Positions 24,001-37,900 of a stretch of 64,000 nt of DNA are shown in pieces; positions within the stretch are counted from its first letter, which is position 1, and each line of letters starts with the position of its first letter. The stretch is from Chrysomallon squamiferum (lineage: Eukaryota; Mollusca; Gastropoda; Neomphalida; Peltospiridae), in NCBI GenBank assembly GCA_012295275.1, contig CM022665.1, forward strand, positions 35,668,022 through 35,732,021, written 5' to 3'. A program made the translations under genes and the position numbers. The notes beneath the pieces were generated by a model. That model had not been told where the DNA came from. It saw only the letters and a list, made by a program, of their open reading frames with translations, and ran no database searches.

Positions 24001-27000
24001 AGCCTTAATAGTGTTGTATGAAAGGCATGGCCAGTTTCAGTTTTCTCTCTGAGAATAGTGTTTTTAACTTGTTATTTTGCTGAAAAAATGTCTGAACAGC
24101 TCTTCATTTTGCTCTTTCATTTTTTTTGCATACCATGTTACCAGAGGGCTTTACTTGTTAGTCTTCATACTCTGAGTTTTGAAGGTTCAAACACAACTTA
24201 ATTTTCAGCTCTTTTTTCAGTTACTTCATGAAGTTCCTTATTGATTTTTTTGTCAACAACACTGATGGCTTTGCTGGTGCATGACATACTCTGTTTCTTT
24301 GAATGTGACATGGGAATCTCGATCACCATGCTGAAATAAATGATCTAAGATTATATTTATAATAATTTAATATAATATACATGTAATTAAATAATTTTAG
24401 AAACTAAATTGCAATTATATTTTTATTTCTTATACCATTATTTGTATTAAAATATGTACATTTGGTTGCATATTCTTATAAAGCATTACTCAGATGACAA
24501 TGATCTGTTATTTGAAATTAAGTGAAATTTTTAGACTGAATGGATATATGTTTAATGATGCATCAATATATTTTTTAATATTAATATTTAATAGTTGTCA
24601 CTTGTTTGACAATTACTTTTTTTCTTTATAAAAATATTATTATTATTTTCTATCAATATTTAAAAGAGTAAATATGCTACAGTCACACCATCGGTTAACA
24701 TAAAGGGAATTTTATATAATTTTTCTTATAAACAGGAAATAACATACTTGATATTTGATATTTGGGGCATTGGCTGGTATGGGGAAAATCTTGCTGGACA
24801 AATTACAGTATTGATAATCAGCTGATATCACCAGAACACAGTTAAATATGAAGTGCTGCTGTCACTTTTATTATTAATAACTTTATTTGATCATTACTGC
24901 AATTTGTTATGCTCACTCAGTTGTTTAAGTGACACATAAACAGACTTAGTGATATTCTGGCTACTCTGTTATTGATTTCTGTAGTTTCCTTTGAAGAGTT
25001 TTAAGTCTACTGAAAGGAAAGGATTTATGGCACACAGACTTCACTTGTGTCTGGGGATGTTTGACTGTAGTTAAGAAGGTGTGAACTGATGAGAGTTTCA
25101 TATTAGGTCATATAGCTCATAGTGGTTGAAGTAGTTTTCATGAAAAATAGTTAACTGATTTAGAATGTGATATATGCAATGGAAATCTTAATACAGAAGT
25201 TCTCAGTTGCAGCTTGAAATGTAGTTTGAATAAATAAACAATTTCTGTGTTATAGAAGTTATAGAGTATTTAATTTTACAGGCATTTTAGGCATAAAAAA
25301 TAAAAGTCCAAACAAATGAGTTCATTTTTTATTTTTCACTTTTTCAGCAGTAAGCCTCACAAATAAAAACTTGCTTTGGTAAAACATTTTTTTGAAAAAA
25401 GATACGATTATAGAAAAAAAAATCTTTGAATATGCTCTGTTTTTGAAGTGTCAGGTTTTGTTCTCTCTGCCACCAGGAGATACACTGATTCAATTATCTA
25501 AAGTATTTTCACGGTTAATTTTCTGTGCATGCCAAAGTTATTTTGGCATTTCCACAACTTAGCTTGAGATAAGTTGTGAATTTTCTTTTCTTTAATAAAA
25601 TATTTAATAGAATCCTTTTTCCTTGCAACCATTTTATTTTTTATTTTCTATACTCTTTTATTAGCATAATGCATAATTTCTATAATTTAATTATGCAGTT
25701 ATTGTTGTTACATCATATCAACAACACATATATTTATAAATACAAGATTAGTGGTTTGTTATGCAGTCTTTATAAAAAATAGTTTTCTGAACTGTGTTTT
25801 TCAGAGCCAATGATGAACTTGGCGAAAAATACCATAATGCTCAATGTAAGAACATTTATTTTATTTTATTTTATTTTATTTTATTTTATTTTATTTTATT
25901 ATTTAAGTAGTTCAGTGGCTAAGCTAAATTACTTTACTTTTTTTATGGTATTTACAGTTGGTTAAACTAACAAATCCTTAGAAATATTTTTATAAAATAC
26001 TTTTCCTAGCTTTTTCATTAGATTAATATATATTAGAAAGAGAATATAAGTAATTTGTTTAGATTTTGTTTATGAAATTATATTATTATTGTTTTTATTA
26101 CAACTCGTCTTTTTCTAAATATGGTAATCTTTTAAAAAATTAGTGACATCTGCCAGATTGCAAGAAACGCTGGAGAGGGAAAAGCAAATATGTACTGAAT
26201 TAGAGGTTAGTTCAATTCTAGAATTTTTTTTTTCTAAAACTTAATGGTATCGATACATTCCATCTTTCCATTAAATATCACTATCTTAAAAACTAAAACA
26301 CTAAAATTTTGGCTTCATAATTTTTCTGCCATATTTCAGTCTAATTAGAAACAATATAAATAGTTTAGATTAACCAAAATTCCTAAATAACTGGAAACCT
26401 GTTGAATACCTTACATTTATACCTTTGTCAATGATACCATTATAGGCAGGTCACTTTTTTTTTTCCTTTGCATCTTGTACTTCATTAAACACTTCATCAT
26501 ATATTGGCCAATTGCAAGTTTACTGTGTAGGAGGTGATCAATATTGTAGAAGCTGTAATTTTTTCAGGGAAATTTACTAAAAGAGAAACAAAAACGACAG
26601 CATGATTTGCAGGACATTTGGAAACTGGTCCACCAAGATATTGAATGCATGGATGATCAGGTTGGTTAGCTAGCTGATATCTAATATTATCTTTTAGAAG
26701 TGAAAACTGTTAAATGTACAATAAGTAAAACTGCAGCCAGTCCTGAAACATAGGTCTTATTCTTTGATTATTTTTTTACTGCGTTAATTTGTGACTTGAT
26801 TATTTTAACCTCTGTTTAAGGAACAAAATTAAATATGATTAGAATTTGACAGGCTTTTCATAAAACTGATAGTTATTTCCAGGAGAATAATAATGAAAAA
26901 AAACCCACCATAGCAGTAAAAATTAAAAACAGGAAGTAAACAAAAAAATATGTTTCTCTTAATTGTTTTGTTCATTGATAACAAAACAAAAACATTTTCT

Positions 27001-30000
27001 TTTTCATGACAGTTCAGGAAAAAGGTGAACATGTCAGTAATTAGTAAGACACATTTAGAATTTATATATATTTTTTGGTTCAGGTATTTGTTAGTCATTT
27101 ATTTCAGCCAGTAAGCAAGTAATCAAATATAATACTTGCACATGTTTGCGTATTTTTGTAATATATCTTGCAGATTAAATCTAGTACTTTTCCTAAAAAA
27201 AACATTTTGCTGGTGAACAAATTGTAATAACATAAGATTTGATCTAGATCTATAAAGATCACAGATGATAAGTGCTCTTTTTCTGAAAGTCTCATCATTG
27301 TAACTAGCTTTTTGTATCAAATAATATTTTGGCTAAAGAATTAATAATAAAATTAAAATGAAAAAAAAATGCAGATATTATTACAGTTTATTTGCAGTTC
27401 AGTGGATTAATTAACTACTCTAAATTAATATCTTTTAAAATAGAAGAAGAGAAGAGAAAAGCTGAACCTGAAAAGAAAATCTAAAAATATATATGAAATA
27501 TTAATAACAAGAATAAAAATAAAGTAATAATAAATTATTTTGAATAGATTTGTCTAATCTATGTATTTTTCTAGAACAATATCCAAACCTGTGGTTCATC
27601 TGATGCACTGAAGAATAAAATTGCTAAAGAGATAGATTCACTTAAAAGCAGACTAACAAAACATCAGACAGCTCTGGTTTGTATTAATTTACATTAGTTA
27701 TACCACTAATTTCTGAAAAGTATGAAATAAAGCTATTTTTTGTTAATGTAACAAAGCTGTCTGATGAGTGTTTGCTTGGAAATGTTACCTTTGTAATTAA
27801 GTTACTGAACACATGTAATTAAATTTGAGTTTTAAAAAGTGTATAATGTTTGTTTTTCATTCTGTTTAAATTAGATTTATGTTAGATTATTTTTCTGTAG
27901 GTGTCTAATGATTGTTAGCACTTTAGAAGAAGGGCATAATTATAATTATATGTTATGGCATTATTTATATGATTTTGAACTGAAGAGTTTAATAACACAT
28001 ATATTCATAAATAATGTTTTTAAGTAGCTGTTTTATATTGTTTCCTTTTTGATTTATCTATGTAACAAATCTTTATTATTAATTTTTATATGATATGTTC
28101 ATTTTATTATATTTAAACATTTTATTTATACAGAAGGGAAAGCAGATGTCTCTGGAGTTAGGAGGGATGTGCAGGCAACACCACCCATCAACACATGCCC
28201 CCAGTTCACCACTTGTTGGTAATTAAAATTGTTATATACTTAGAGAAAGGGAAAATCAAAAAGAAAGTTAATAAGAGTAATAATCACATTGTTTCAGACA
28301 AAAGAATAACTAAATATAAATTTATTTCAGCAGAAATTATCATTTTGTTCTCAAATTTAATTACAAAATTATCTGCACCACACAATAAAATTATGCTTTG
28401 ATTCACACAAATGAACATTAAACTGGTATACCTATTGTAACAAGTAAATGATAAGCTTCCAAATATATCCGTCAAAGGAAGTAATTAATTTGTTATTTTA
28501 CTTATTGCATTATTATTTTTTTTTTTTTTACTGAATCATATTAACAAATATTTTCCCCAGTCATATAAAAAGCAAATGGGTGAAAACTCAGTTCAAACTA
28601 GTTCTTAAATCCTTACACCCATTCATATATACTTTGGTAAAAAAAAAATTAAAGTTGAATTCTTTGTGTATTATCTTAATATACATATATAAAGTGGATT
28701 TTAACCCACCATTTTTTTTTTCGTTGTGGCCATTATCTCTATTGATAGGTTTGTCGATAAATAGAGGAAAATTAATAATAAAAAAATATCTTGAATTAAT
28801 GAATATCGTTAGCATATTTTAACACCAGAAACCAGTGGCTAATAAAAATTAACTTTTTAATGTTAATTTCAGATGCTTTGACCATAGATTTCTTTGATGG
28901 AAAATATCCAAGGTCAAGACAAAGCAAAAAAGCTTGTAATTTCACTGGATTAAACCATCATTCATTTGACTTCGATAAGTCAGTATATGATGACAGTAAG
29001 CTTCCACCATACTGTACACTGTCCTGCCCATCTCTAAGTCATCAGAGGCGTCAATCTGGATTGGATCATAATCAGAGTAATACAGTAAATGCAAACCTTA
29101 CTACCTCCAGCAGTTCCAGCACAAGTGGAATAGATATAAGTTCAAGCTATCATCAAAGCACTGATGCTCAGGATAAAAGAAGGGATTTTATTCGCACTTC
29201 TATGAGACAAGGCAGCAGCACTACAACCTCAAACAGTGGTGACAGCAATGAAAATGAAGAAGAAACAGATTCATCTTCTGGGATAAGACGCTACAGTTTT
29301 AAAGCAGCGATAGAAAATAGAAAAACTTTTCATGTTGAGATACAGAATTTGACTCGAAATCGTAGTCCAAGTTACCATGCTGCCATAGAACATGGACATA
29401 AGGATTGCACTGAAGATACTGGTTATGTTTCATCAACAACTGACACAACACCAGATGGCGATGACAGTCACCAGCCTAGCACTGAACATGCAGGCACAGT
29501 TAAAAATGATGCAAAGTGTGTTAGTTTTCATCTTCAAGACCAGAATGTGTATGAATATTATGGTGATGAATCTTCTGAAAATGATGGATCATTTATCCCT
29601 GCAAATGATGCCTACCAGTGTTTTGATATTTATCAAAACAGCAGGTAAGACTTTCAGCCTTTAAATTTAGATACGTTAATTTGAACATATTATTTAGTTT
29701 CAGGTGCAAAGTTGACATGTACATTTGCAGACTTTTATTGGTATTTGATCACTAAGTATGTTTTTCCTTGGAATAATCTAGTCTTTAAAATTCCTCTTTT
29801 GGTATTAATAGGAAAATATTTTTTTAATTTTATTTAATAGAAAAAAAAATATATTTTTCAAAAATTAACTAATTGATATAGAGCTGTTAATACCTGATAA
29901 TAATAGTTATTATTTTTATAAATGTTGTTTAAGAATGAAAAACCTGCTTAGGTTCAGTACTTGTGTGTATGTGTACGTGTATGTCAGTAATTATTAGAAA

Positions 30001-30643
30001 GTATTATCAAATAATTTATCAGAAATTATCACTAAAAATATTTGAACAAGAAGAAGAAAATTTAATTTTTGTATTGAATGGACAGTATTTAACAATATTG
30101 TAACAGTAACAACATATGCTGTTTGATGAAATAATGAAAACAAAAATATTAATATATTTTCTATATTAACTAAAAGTTTTGTTATTTATGAAAAGAAATA
30201 TAAAGAAATAGTTATTAACTTTTTTATTATTTATTTTTTTATTTATAGAGTTTTAAGTAGTTTTGCACTAAATGTTGTGGTCTTTTTTTATTTCACAGTT
30301 CTAACAGAATGTAATCCTTAAAATTGATATTCTTTTTCTTTCTCTTTCCCTTTTTTGTTTTCCTAAATAATTTAATTTTCTGGGCACACTCTCAAATAAC
30401 ACAAAGCTTACACTTTCAGACAATCAATAAATACGGCAAGAAAATTATCGACCTTGATCGAGGAGGACATTGATCACTGTGATGGTCAAGGCGATAATAG
30501 CAGTGTTTCACCATTAATAAACGTTACAATGCCAAATATGTTGACAAGGTAGCTAAGTGTTATTTCTATTTCTGTCTTTGTTTTGTTTTCTTTTATTTTT
30601 TGTTCTCATTTTTTCTTTTACTTTTTTCTTCTTTCTTTCTTTT

Positions 30644-30676
<33 letters not shown>

Positions 30677-33600
30677 GTTATTGCTAATTTCTTTTTTAAT
30701 CATAATTTCAGCAGGATTTAAAAAAAAAAATGTTCATAAAATATCCTGAAAGAATGTAAAAGAAGCCATTGTCTATGAGCACTGCATGATATTTTGATTA
30801 GTTTTGTATGTTTGTTGTTCATTTTTATATATTTTTTTGTTTTTGCTATCATCATATTTATCATGTGCAACTATTTTGGTTTGATTTTTCTTCTTCATCA
30901 TCTTCTATTTTTATTTTATTTTTGTCACTAATTTTTATTTTAATTTCCTGATTTATTTACCACTGTATAATGCCAGTTTTGGAATAAGATAACTTTTCCA
31001 GATAATAAAGATTTTACATGATTTTCTTCAACTGATATCTTAACATTATTCTGGTAAATCAACATGTATTATCATTGCTAATTACTACCTATACCTTATA
31101 CTTCAGCTTTCTTCCATTTCTTTGGGGATTTTTTGTTTTCCTTTTTTCTTTCTTTATCTTCTTCTTTCTTTTTATTAACATGATCAGTAAATCTTTCTAT
31201 AGTTACAGTAATCTTTGTTTTAGTCCTTATGATTCAGATTTTCTTGTTTCATACATTAAAAATTAAAAAATTAAATTAAGAAGATTTTGCCAACACGCAA
31301 CATAAAGCTTTTTTCACCATGACTTCAAACATATTCTAAAAATACTTTTTCTTCTCCCTTCTTTCTTTTCTTTCTTTCATTCTTTAATGTTTCTCTTCAT
31401 TTTAAAATATATTGGTCTTTGTAACGTTTTTAGAGATAATTATTTATTTATCTTTTTAATTATTTAATGGTTATTCGAGAAGTAGCAATAACCTGAATTA
31501 CATAATGTTTATTTTAGTTAATTTAATGATTTATGAAATAGTTTTAAAATGTTTGTAAAATAAGTAAACAGTATTTAAAATTACTTAACAGATTGGATTG
31601 TAAAATAACTGCATCTATAAAAGTCTTAAGTAATTATATTTATTTGTCTTAGTTAAAATGTTTAGATAGATAATGAAGTTAAACTTTAAGCATACATGTT
31701 TACTGTTTTCTACAATAACACATTTTGTTATTGGCGTAGATACTTTTTGTAGTATTTTAACTGATGGGATTGATTGTTGTGAATCTACAGGATTACGGTT
31801 TGTTCCACTGCCGTGATATGATAATTGTTGCATTGATGGTAAACATTGTGATTGCTATGAGCTTTTAGGAAACAGGGCTTGAAAATGTTTTTATTGTCAC
31901 TCATTGGAGCAAAAAAAAAAAAAATATATATATATATAATGTTATCAACCTTTTTTTAAACTGAATTTTGTTTACCATTTTTGTTTATAAATTCCAGATT
32001 ATACACAAATAATATGTACAGCAATAATTTTTTATCCTAATTATTACTATTATTTGTTTTTAGACCATCAAAAGAATATGCTGTATTAAAATACCAAATA
32101 CAGTTTTGTTTCTTATTTTGTTTATATATATATATATATATACATACATATACAGACACACATTTTTTTAATGCTTGATAGGGAGAAATTGTTTATTGTA
32201 AAAAGCATCAGTTTATTGATTTTTGACAAAGTTCAGCTTGTGTTAATGATTTTTTTTAAATATTATTTTATCAGTTATTTTAAATATATTTCTTAGTGAT
32301 TCTTTGTGTTTTTGCAGAATATTTAAATTACCTGCTGACGTGTTGGATTTATTACCCTGTTATTTGTCTTTCAGAATGGATGATAAGTCTGCTGAAAATG
32401 CAGAAATTGGTAGTGGTGAAAAGGTAAGTCAAGTTTTAATTATGTTTTCCTATCCCATTTTCACACCAAAGATAATCTTACTCATTTGATCACAGTAAAA
32501 TAAAATGTATAGATAAGAATGAAATCAGTGCTTTATGATCATATAATGAAAAAAACATTTTCTTTCTTTTTCTATTTAAAAAAAAAAAAATTAATGGATT
32601 ATTTTTATTGGTGAAAAAATAATTTATTTCATTTATTTATTTTTAATACATGATCATGGAATACACTTGTTAAGAAGTATGATTTTATAAGTTTAGTTAT
32701 CAATAGACTTTTTTCCTTCTTTACTTTTATTTCTCTTTTTTTAATTTCTCTTTTTCTTGAAGTAAAAACCTCTTAATTGTTGTACATTTGTTTATATATT
32801 TTTGGTCTTAATCAAAATTAAAATGGGCTTTTTAATCTGTTAAATAATTTTAATTCCTATATTCTGCACATTGTTTGTTTACTTGTAGTGACTGTTCAGT
32901 TAATGGTACCATTATATAGGTAAAAGTAAAAAATATATTTTATTATGTTTTATGATATTTTGTAAACTACATAATCTTTATGGCTGTAACTCTTTAACTT
33001 CTCACTTTATGATATGCTTGGTAGATATTTAATATGATATGGCAGGCAAGTAAAAGGGAACACTGTGATTGGAGTTCCTCTTGATGAATGAACCTGCTGA
33101 AGTGTTTAGCTATCTATAGTGTGCAGCGATGATCAAGATAACTAACCAGTTTACCCAGAAAAATTGTTCACTATAAGCCTTCTTTGTACTGCTTACAAAA
33201 AGAGGCCCTACAGAGTTCTAACTTGTGGTTCCTTTGTATTGGTGATTTGATACAGATACATGGATTGGTCTTCCGATTATGAGAATATCAGTTCTCATTT
33301 GTTCTTTTTCATTTCATTATCAAAGACATTTCTGAAATGAACTGATGGATAAAATTTATTTTGAAAACAGTGTGATTTTCACTGCTTTCTGATTTTGTCT
33401 TTGAATACATATATTCTGCAAAGCTTGGATACATTTGAAATGATTTGCTAATTGCAGTTCTGTGTTTTGTATCAGTTTGGAATTTCCCTCTATGGTACAT
33501 TCTTGAAGGTGGATGTCCATATGTTTACAGTACCATTATTGGCTAAACTATTTTACCTTGGACTTTTATGACTGCTTTATATTATATTTATGGATGGTAC

Positions 33601-34284
33601 CAGCAACAGTACAGGAGAAAAATTTATTGCTATTCTTTCTTGGATGGATAAAGACAAACAAGAGGTCTGTTTTTGGACTTAAGTTTTATTTTTATAACAA
33701 ACTGTAACTGATAATTAGATTCACAATATCATACTGTTAATCAAGAAACAAATATTTCTTTTCTTTTCTTTTTTCTTAAATGTTTTCTTAAGGAGCTGGA
33801 TTGTTTGCTGTTTTTTTTTTTGTTTTTTTTAATAATTCCAGAAGTAACTATGGGTATTTGTTGTTTTTAATTGTTATTTTTAGTTGTTTGTTTTGGTTAT
33901 TATTAATATGAATTTCTTTGATATTGAAAACTATATCATTGAGAGCATTCAAAATATTGTTAACTTTTTAGATTTATTGAGCTACAAACAAATCCTTAGA
34001 AACAAACATACCTTTATTTTCTGTGTTGACTTCACTCATTCTAATTAACAAGGGTATTAACTAGGAATCTGGTGGATTATGTTATATTTATTTATTTTCA
34101 CTCTCCTATTTTCTTATCACCAGCACAACAGTTTTGTGATACATTAAAGATGACAAATTGAATGATTAATGGAGAAAATGTTTTTTAAAAAAAACAAATA
34201 TCTTTTCTAATATATAAAGGTTATCTTCTGCTTTTATCTGTGTATAATCATTTTAAATATGTAATGTAGATGCCAACTACAGGA

Positions 34285-34339
<55 letters not shown>

Positions 34340-34887
34340 TACATCAGTAAGTAAATTAAAATAATGTTTTAAAAAATGTTCTCATAAGAATATATATTAA
34401 ATTTGTTAGCCTGTTATGCATATGGTTAGGGAGTACCACTAAGTAATGAATTGTATAGACATAAAATCCATTTTATGCTACAAGTGCAACACCATTAGAT
34501 GTCAAAAACTTGAATTACTGTGCAACTGAAGAAGAATTTGGAACAAATCTAATTAGATAAGAAACAGTTCAGTGTAAGCTATTGCAGGCTGGTGCTCTCA
34601 TATGGGGTAACAGGCAGATGTTTTAAGTTCTTTCTTAGTACTTATCATGGTGGGGGTCTTGGTTGATCATATCATTTTATATAGGAATGCTATTCCTTAT
34701 TTTATTTTATTTTATTTTATTTTCTTTCTTTCCTACAGGGTTATGCAACAACTGCACCATTTGGAAAAGCTCTGGAGATGTCAAGGAGATACACAAAAGG
34801 TGAACTATCTTTACATATTATTATCTGTCAGTTAGTAATGTGCATATTAAGTAGAAATTAATATGATAATAATGGTGGTGATTAAGC

Positions 34888-34943
<56 letters not shown>

Positions 34944-37900
34944 ACTTACTCCAATTTTTGTGTCTAGACAAAACTGTATTTTTATATCATTTGTTTTTTT
35001 TAACACACAGTGTTGATCCTAACAATTAAGGAAATATATATTTTTTTATAAATCATTTTTAAATTTTACCAACTCTTGCACTTTTTGTCATAACAAACCT
35101 TAACAGTTTTTAAGTAAAGTTATGACTTACACAAATATAGCAAAACTTAGTATTTCAAATTAATCCTCTTTTAAACGTATAGCAGCAGCAAAATTAAGCA
35201 AGTTACAGTATAATAAAATATGAAATATTTTTTAAAATTCCAGCAAGAAAATAGAATTTTAGTAATATCAAGGGATATAACTCTTCAAATATTTGCTCAA
35301 GCACAGTTGTTTGCCTTAATTTGGATAAATCTTATTATTAAGACAGTAATAATTAAATTTAATAAGGAAATAAATATTACTTTTTCATACTCACATTTTA
35401 GTTTTCACTATAAATTAATTTATATAATAATATATCACTGAAAATGTAATTGTTTGTTTGGCTAATTCAAAGTTATAGCTTACTGGAAGTTGTTTTACTT
35501 TAATATAATTAACTTTGAAAACAATATATATACAACAGTGGTAGAGATGAGAATTTTTTTTATAGCTACTAGAAAAGACCATTAGCTTTAATTGATTTGC
35601 ATGCATGAAATTTGGTAGTCTGTCAAAGAAAATATAATTCAGGTCAGCTATTCTGAACATTATTTATTTTTCCATAGGTTTCATAGAAATGATACTTAGA
35701 TATCAATAAATTCATATTATTTTTCAGGGCCTTATAATAAATATGGTATTTACAAACGGGCATTGATAGCATACTGCAAATTTTGTAGGTTTTAATATAC
35801 TGATAGAGTATTATCAGTTTTCTGTTTTGTTATTTGTTTGTTTGTAAAGCTGAAATTTATTTTAGTACATTCATGAATAACAGAAAAATATCTAAAACTT
35901 AATACTGTTCATGGATTGGATTAGTTAGCCTTAATAACATTTAATAAGAGTACTATTTTTACTGTTCAGGAAAATACTGTTCAGCTTCAAAGTCATATGT
36001 GTTAATTCCAGGAGATGAAAATACATCAGAACTATAAATTAATAGTTTAATAATTATATATAGTATCTTCATGATATTGTTAAGTAAATAGATATCTTAT
36101 AATTTCTCTGTTTAGGTTATCATAAAGATATATATTACTTTTATCTTTTGAATAACAGATTTTGTCACTATAAGCAATCTCTTGAGGTTTCATTTTTTTC
36201 TTTAAAATCATTATAAAATCATTCCAAACAATCAACTTGCAGAGTGTAAACATAAAATGTCCAGATAACTGTTCCTGTTATTTAGGTCTAGCTAGTTCCT
36301 TGCATGTGTGTTATTTTGGGATAAGTTTTCTGACTTATTTGCCAATACCATGTTAACAAAGATGTATCAAGTCATTAATCATTTTTGTTAATTATCCTGT
36401 TGTGCTAACATGCTCCTGTAATGTGAAAAGTTATTTGACCCAACAGACAGCCATTATTTCTTTTAGTAGTGCTGCAGTCAGATCTTTTCACAGACTTTGG
36501 ATTCATGTTTACGAAAAGGAAGTAAAAGTATTTTTTCCTCATTGTTTTTAAGACTGATAATAGTTGTAGTATTTCTAAAATAATAAATAAATAAATCTGC
36601 TAGTGTTTGAGTCAGATTAATCTGTATCAAACAGAAATATGCATTATAGGAGATAATATAAAGCAGAGTCCTTTTTCTGTATTTTCATAAATTTGTTGAG
36701 CTAAGCAGGGACTTACTAATTTATTTGAATATCTATACTTCAGCCTCTGCTGAAATCACTTCACATTTTCATGATAACTTAAATATACATAATTTGTATC
36801 ATTTTTATTTTTTTTATTTTTTTATTTTTTTTTAATCAGTTTGGTTATAATACTGATAGTTAAATGGTTGCCTCTTCATTTTTTTAGGTTATTAGAAAAA
36901 GCATTATTTTTTATTTTTTACTTTGAGTTAATTTTACAACCGAATAAAAGTTTATAATTACAAGTTTTTATGCAGATGTTTTGATTTTTTATTACTTTAA
37001 ATTTGCACCTTCTTTTTTATTTTATTTTTATGTTGATCTTTCAGGGTTTTTTTTAACAAGTTTAATACTTTCAACAGTTCTGTTCTGCATTATGCAAATA
37101 TTTTTATTGTAATGTTATTTTACTTAGGCTTAATTGATTTATTTCACTGAAAAATATGAATATTAATTTATCTTCACTTTCCATTACTATTATCTCTTTT
37201 ATCTTTGTGTCTTTTTATTTATATTTTATTTTTTATTTTATTTTTAATTTTTAATTTATTTATATATTTAATTTTTGAATACTGGCATTCAAAATTTCTC
37301 TGCATGTATATGATAACATTTAAATTAACAGCATCCATCAGATATAGATTTGACTTTCATTCTGTTGAAGAATCTAACAAGCAAAAGTAATTAGTTCAGT
37401 TTTGGGATGATTAAATGCCTTTCTTTTACTTTTATTTATGAATTTGTTTATTTTTTCCCCCTATGAGATATAATCCTATCACAATTTTAGGCTCATAATA
37501 AATTATATTAGTAACCAGCAAGGAGGCCAAAACAGTTTACTAGATCACTATAGAAGTTCAAGATGAAAGAAGAAATAAAAGTGAGAGAAATATACTGAAT
37601 GAACACAGGTGTCAGATTTAACAAACTATAAGCTTAGGAAACTATAAGCTGGAAACAATTTTGAGTTGGTTAATTGTGGCTAATCCAGCTTTTTTTCCAA
37701 AAACTGCTAAATAAGTAATCTTGTTTTGCAAACTGTAATTGTGCAAGCTGAAAATAAACCTCTTTCTGGTTTTGCAGGTGATTATGAGAACAAAAAGTTA
37801 AAGATGGCAAATTCATCTGGTAGAGTTACTAGCCAGACAGAGGAAGTCAATAAAACAGAGAACTGTTCAGAAGTAAGTGGTCTGGATATGTTTTATAATG

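Larger units (their letters stand above)
19697..25804 (+). other. Intron 15, the largest (6.1 kb)
   Basis: It holds a decayed SINE near 20.0-20.15 kb, a (CA)n run at 21012-21038 and an (AAAT)n run near 23640-23668. Its base composition is a little less extreme than the flanks, which would fit old transposon remnants. No coding exon was found in it, and exons 15 and 16 join in phase across it. Confidence 0.6.

Noticed and set aside
28580-28822. Overlapping plus and minus frames in the intron before exon 21
   Set aside because: Both strands open by AT composition; neither has splice sites fitting the phase of exons 20 and 21.
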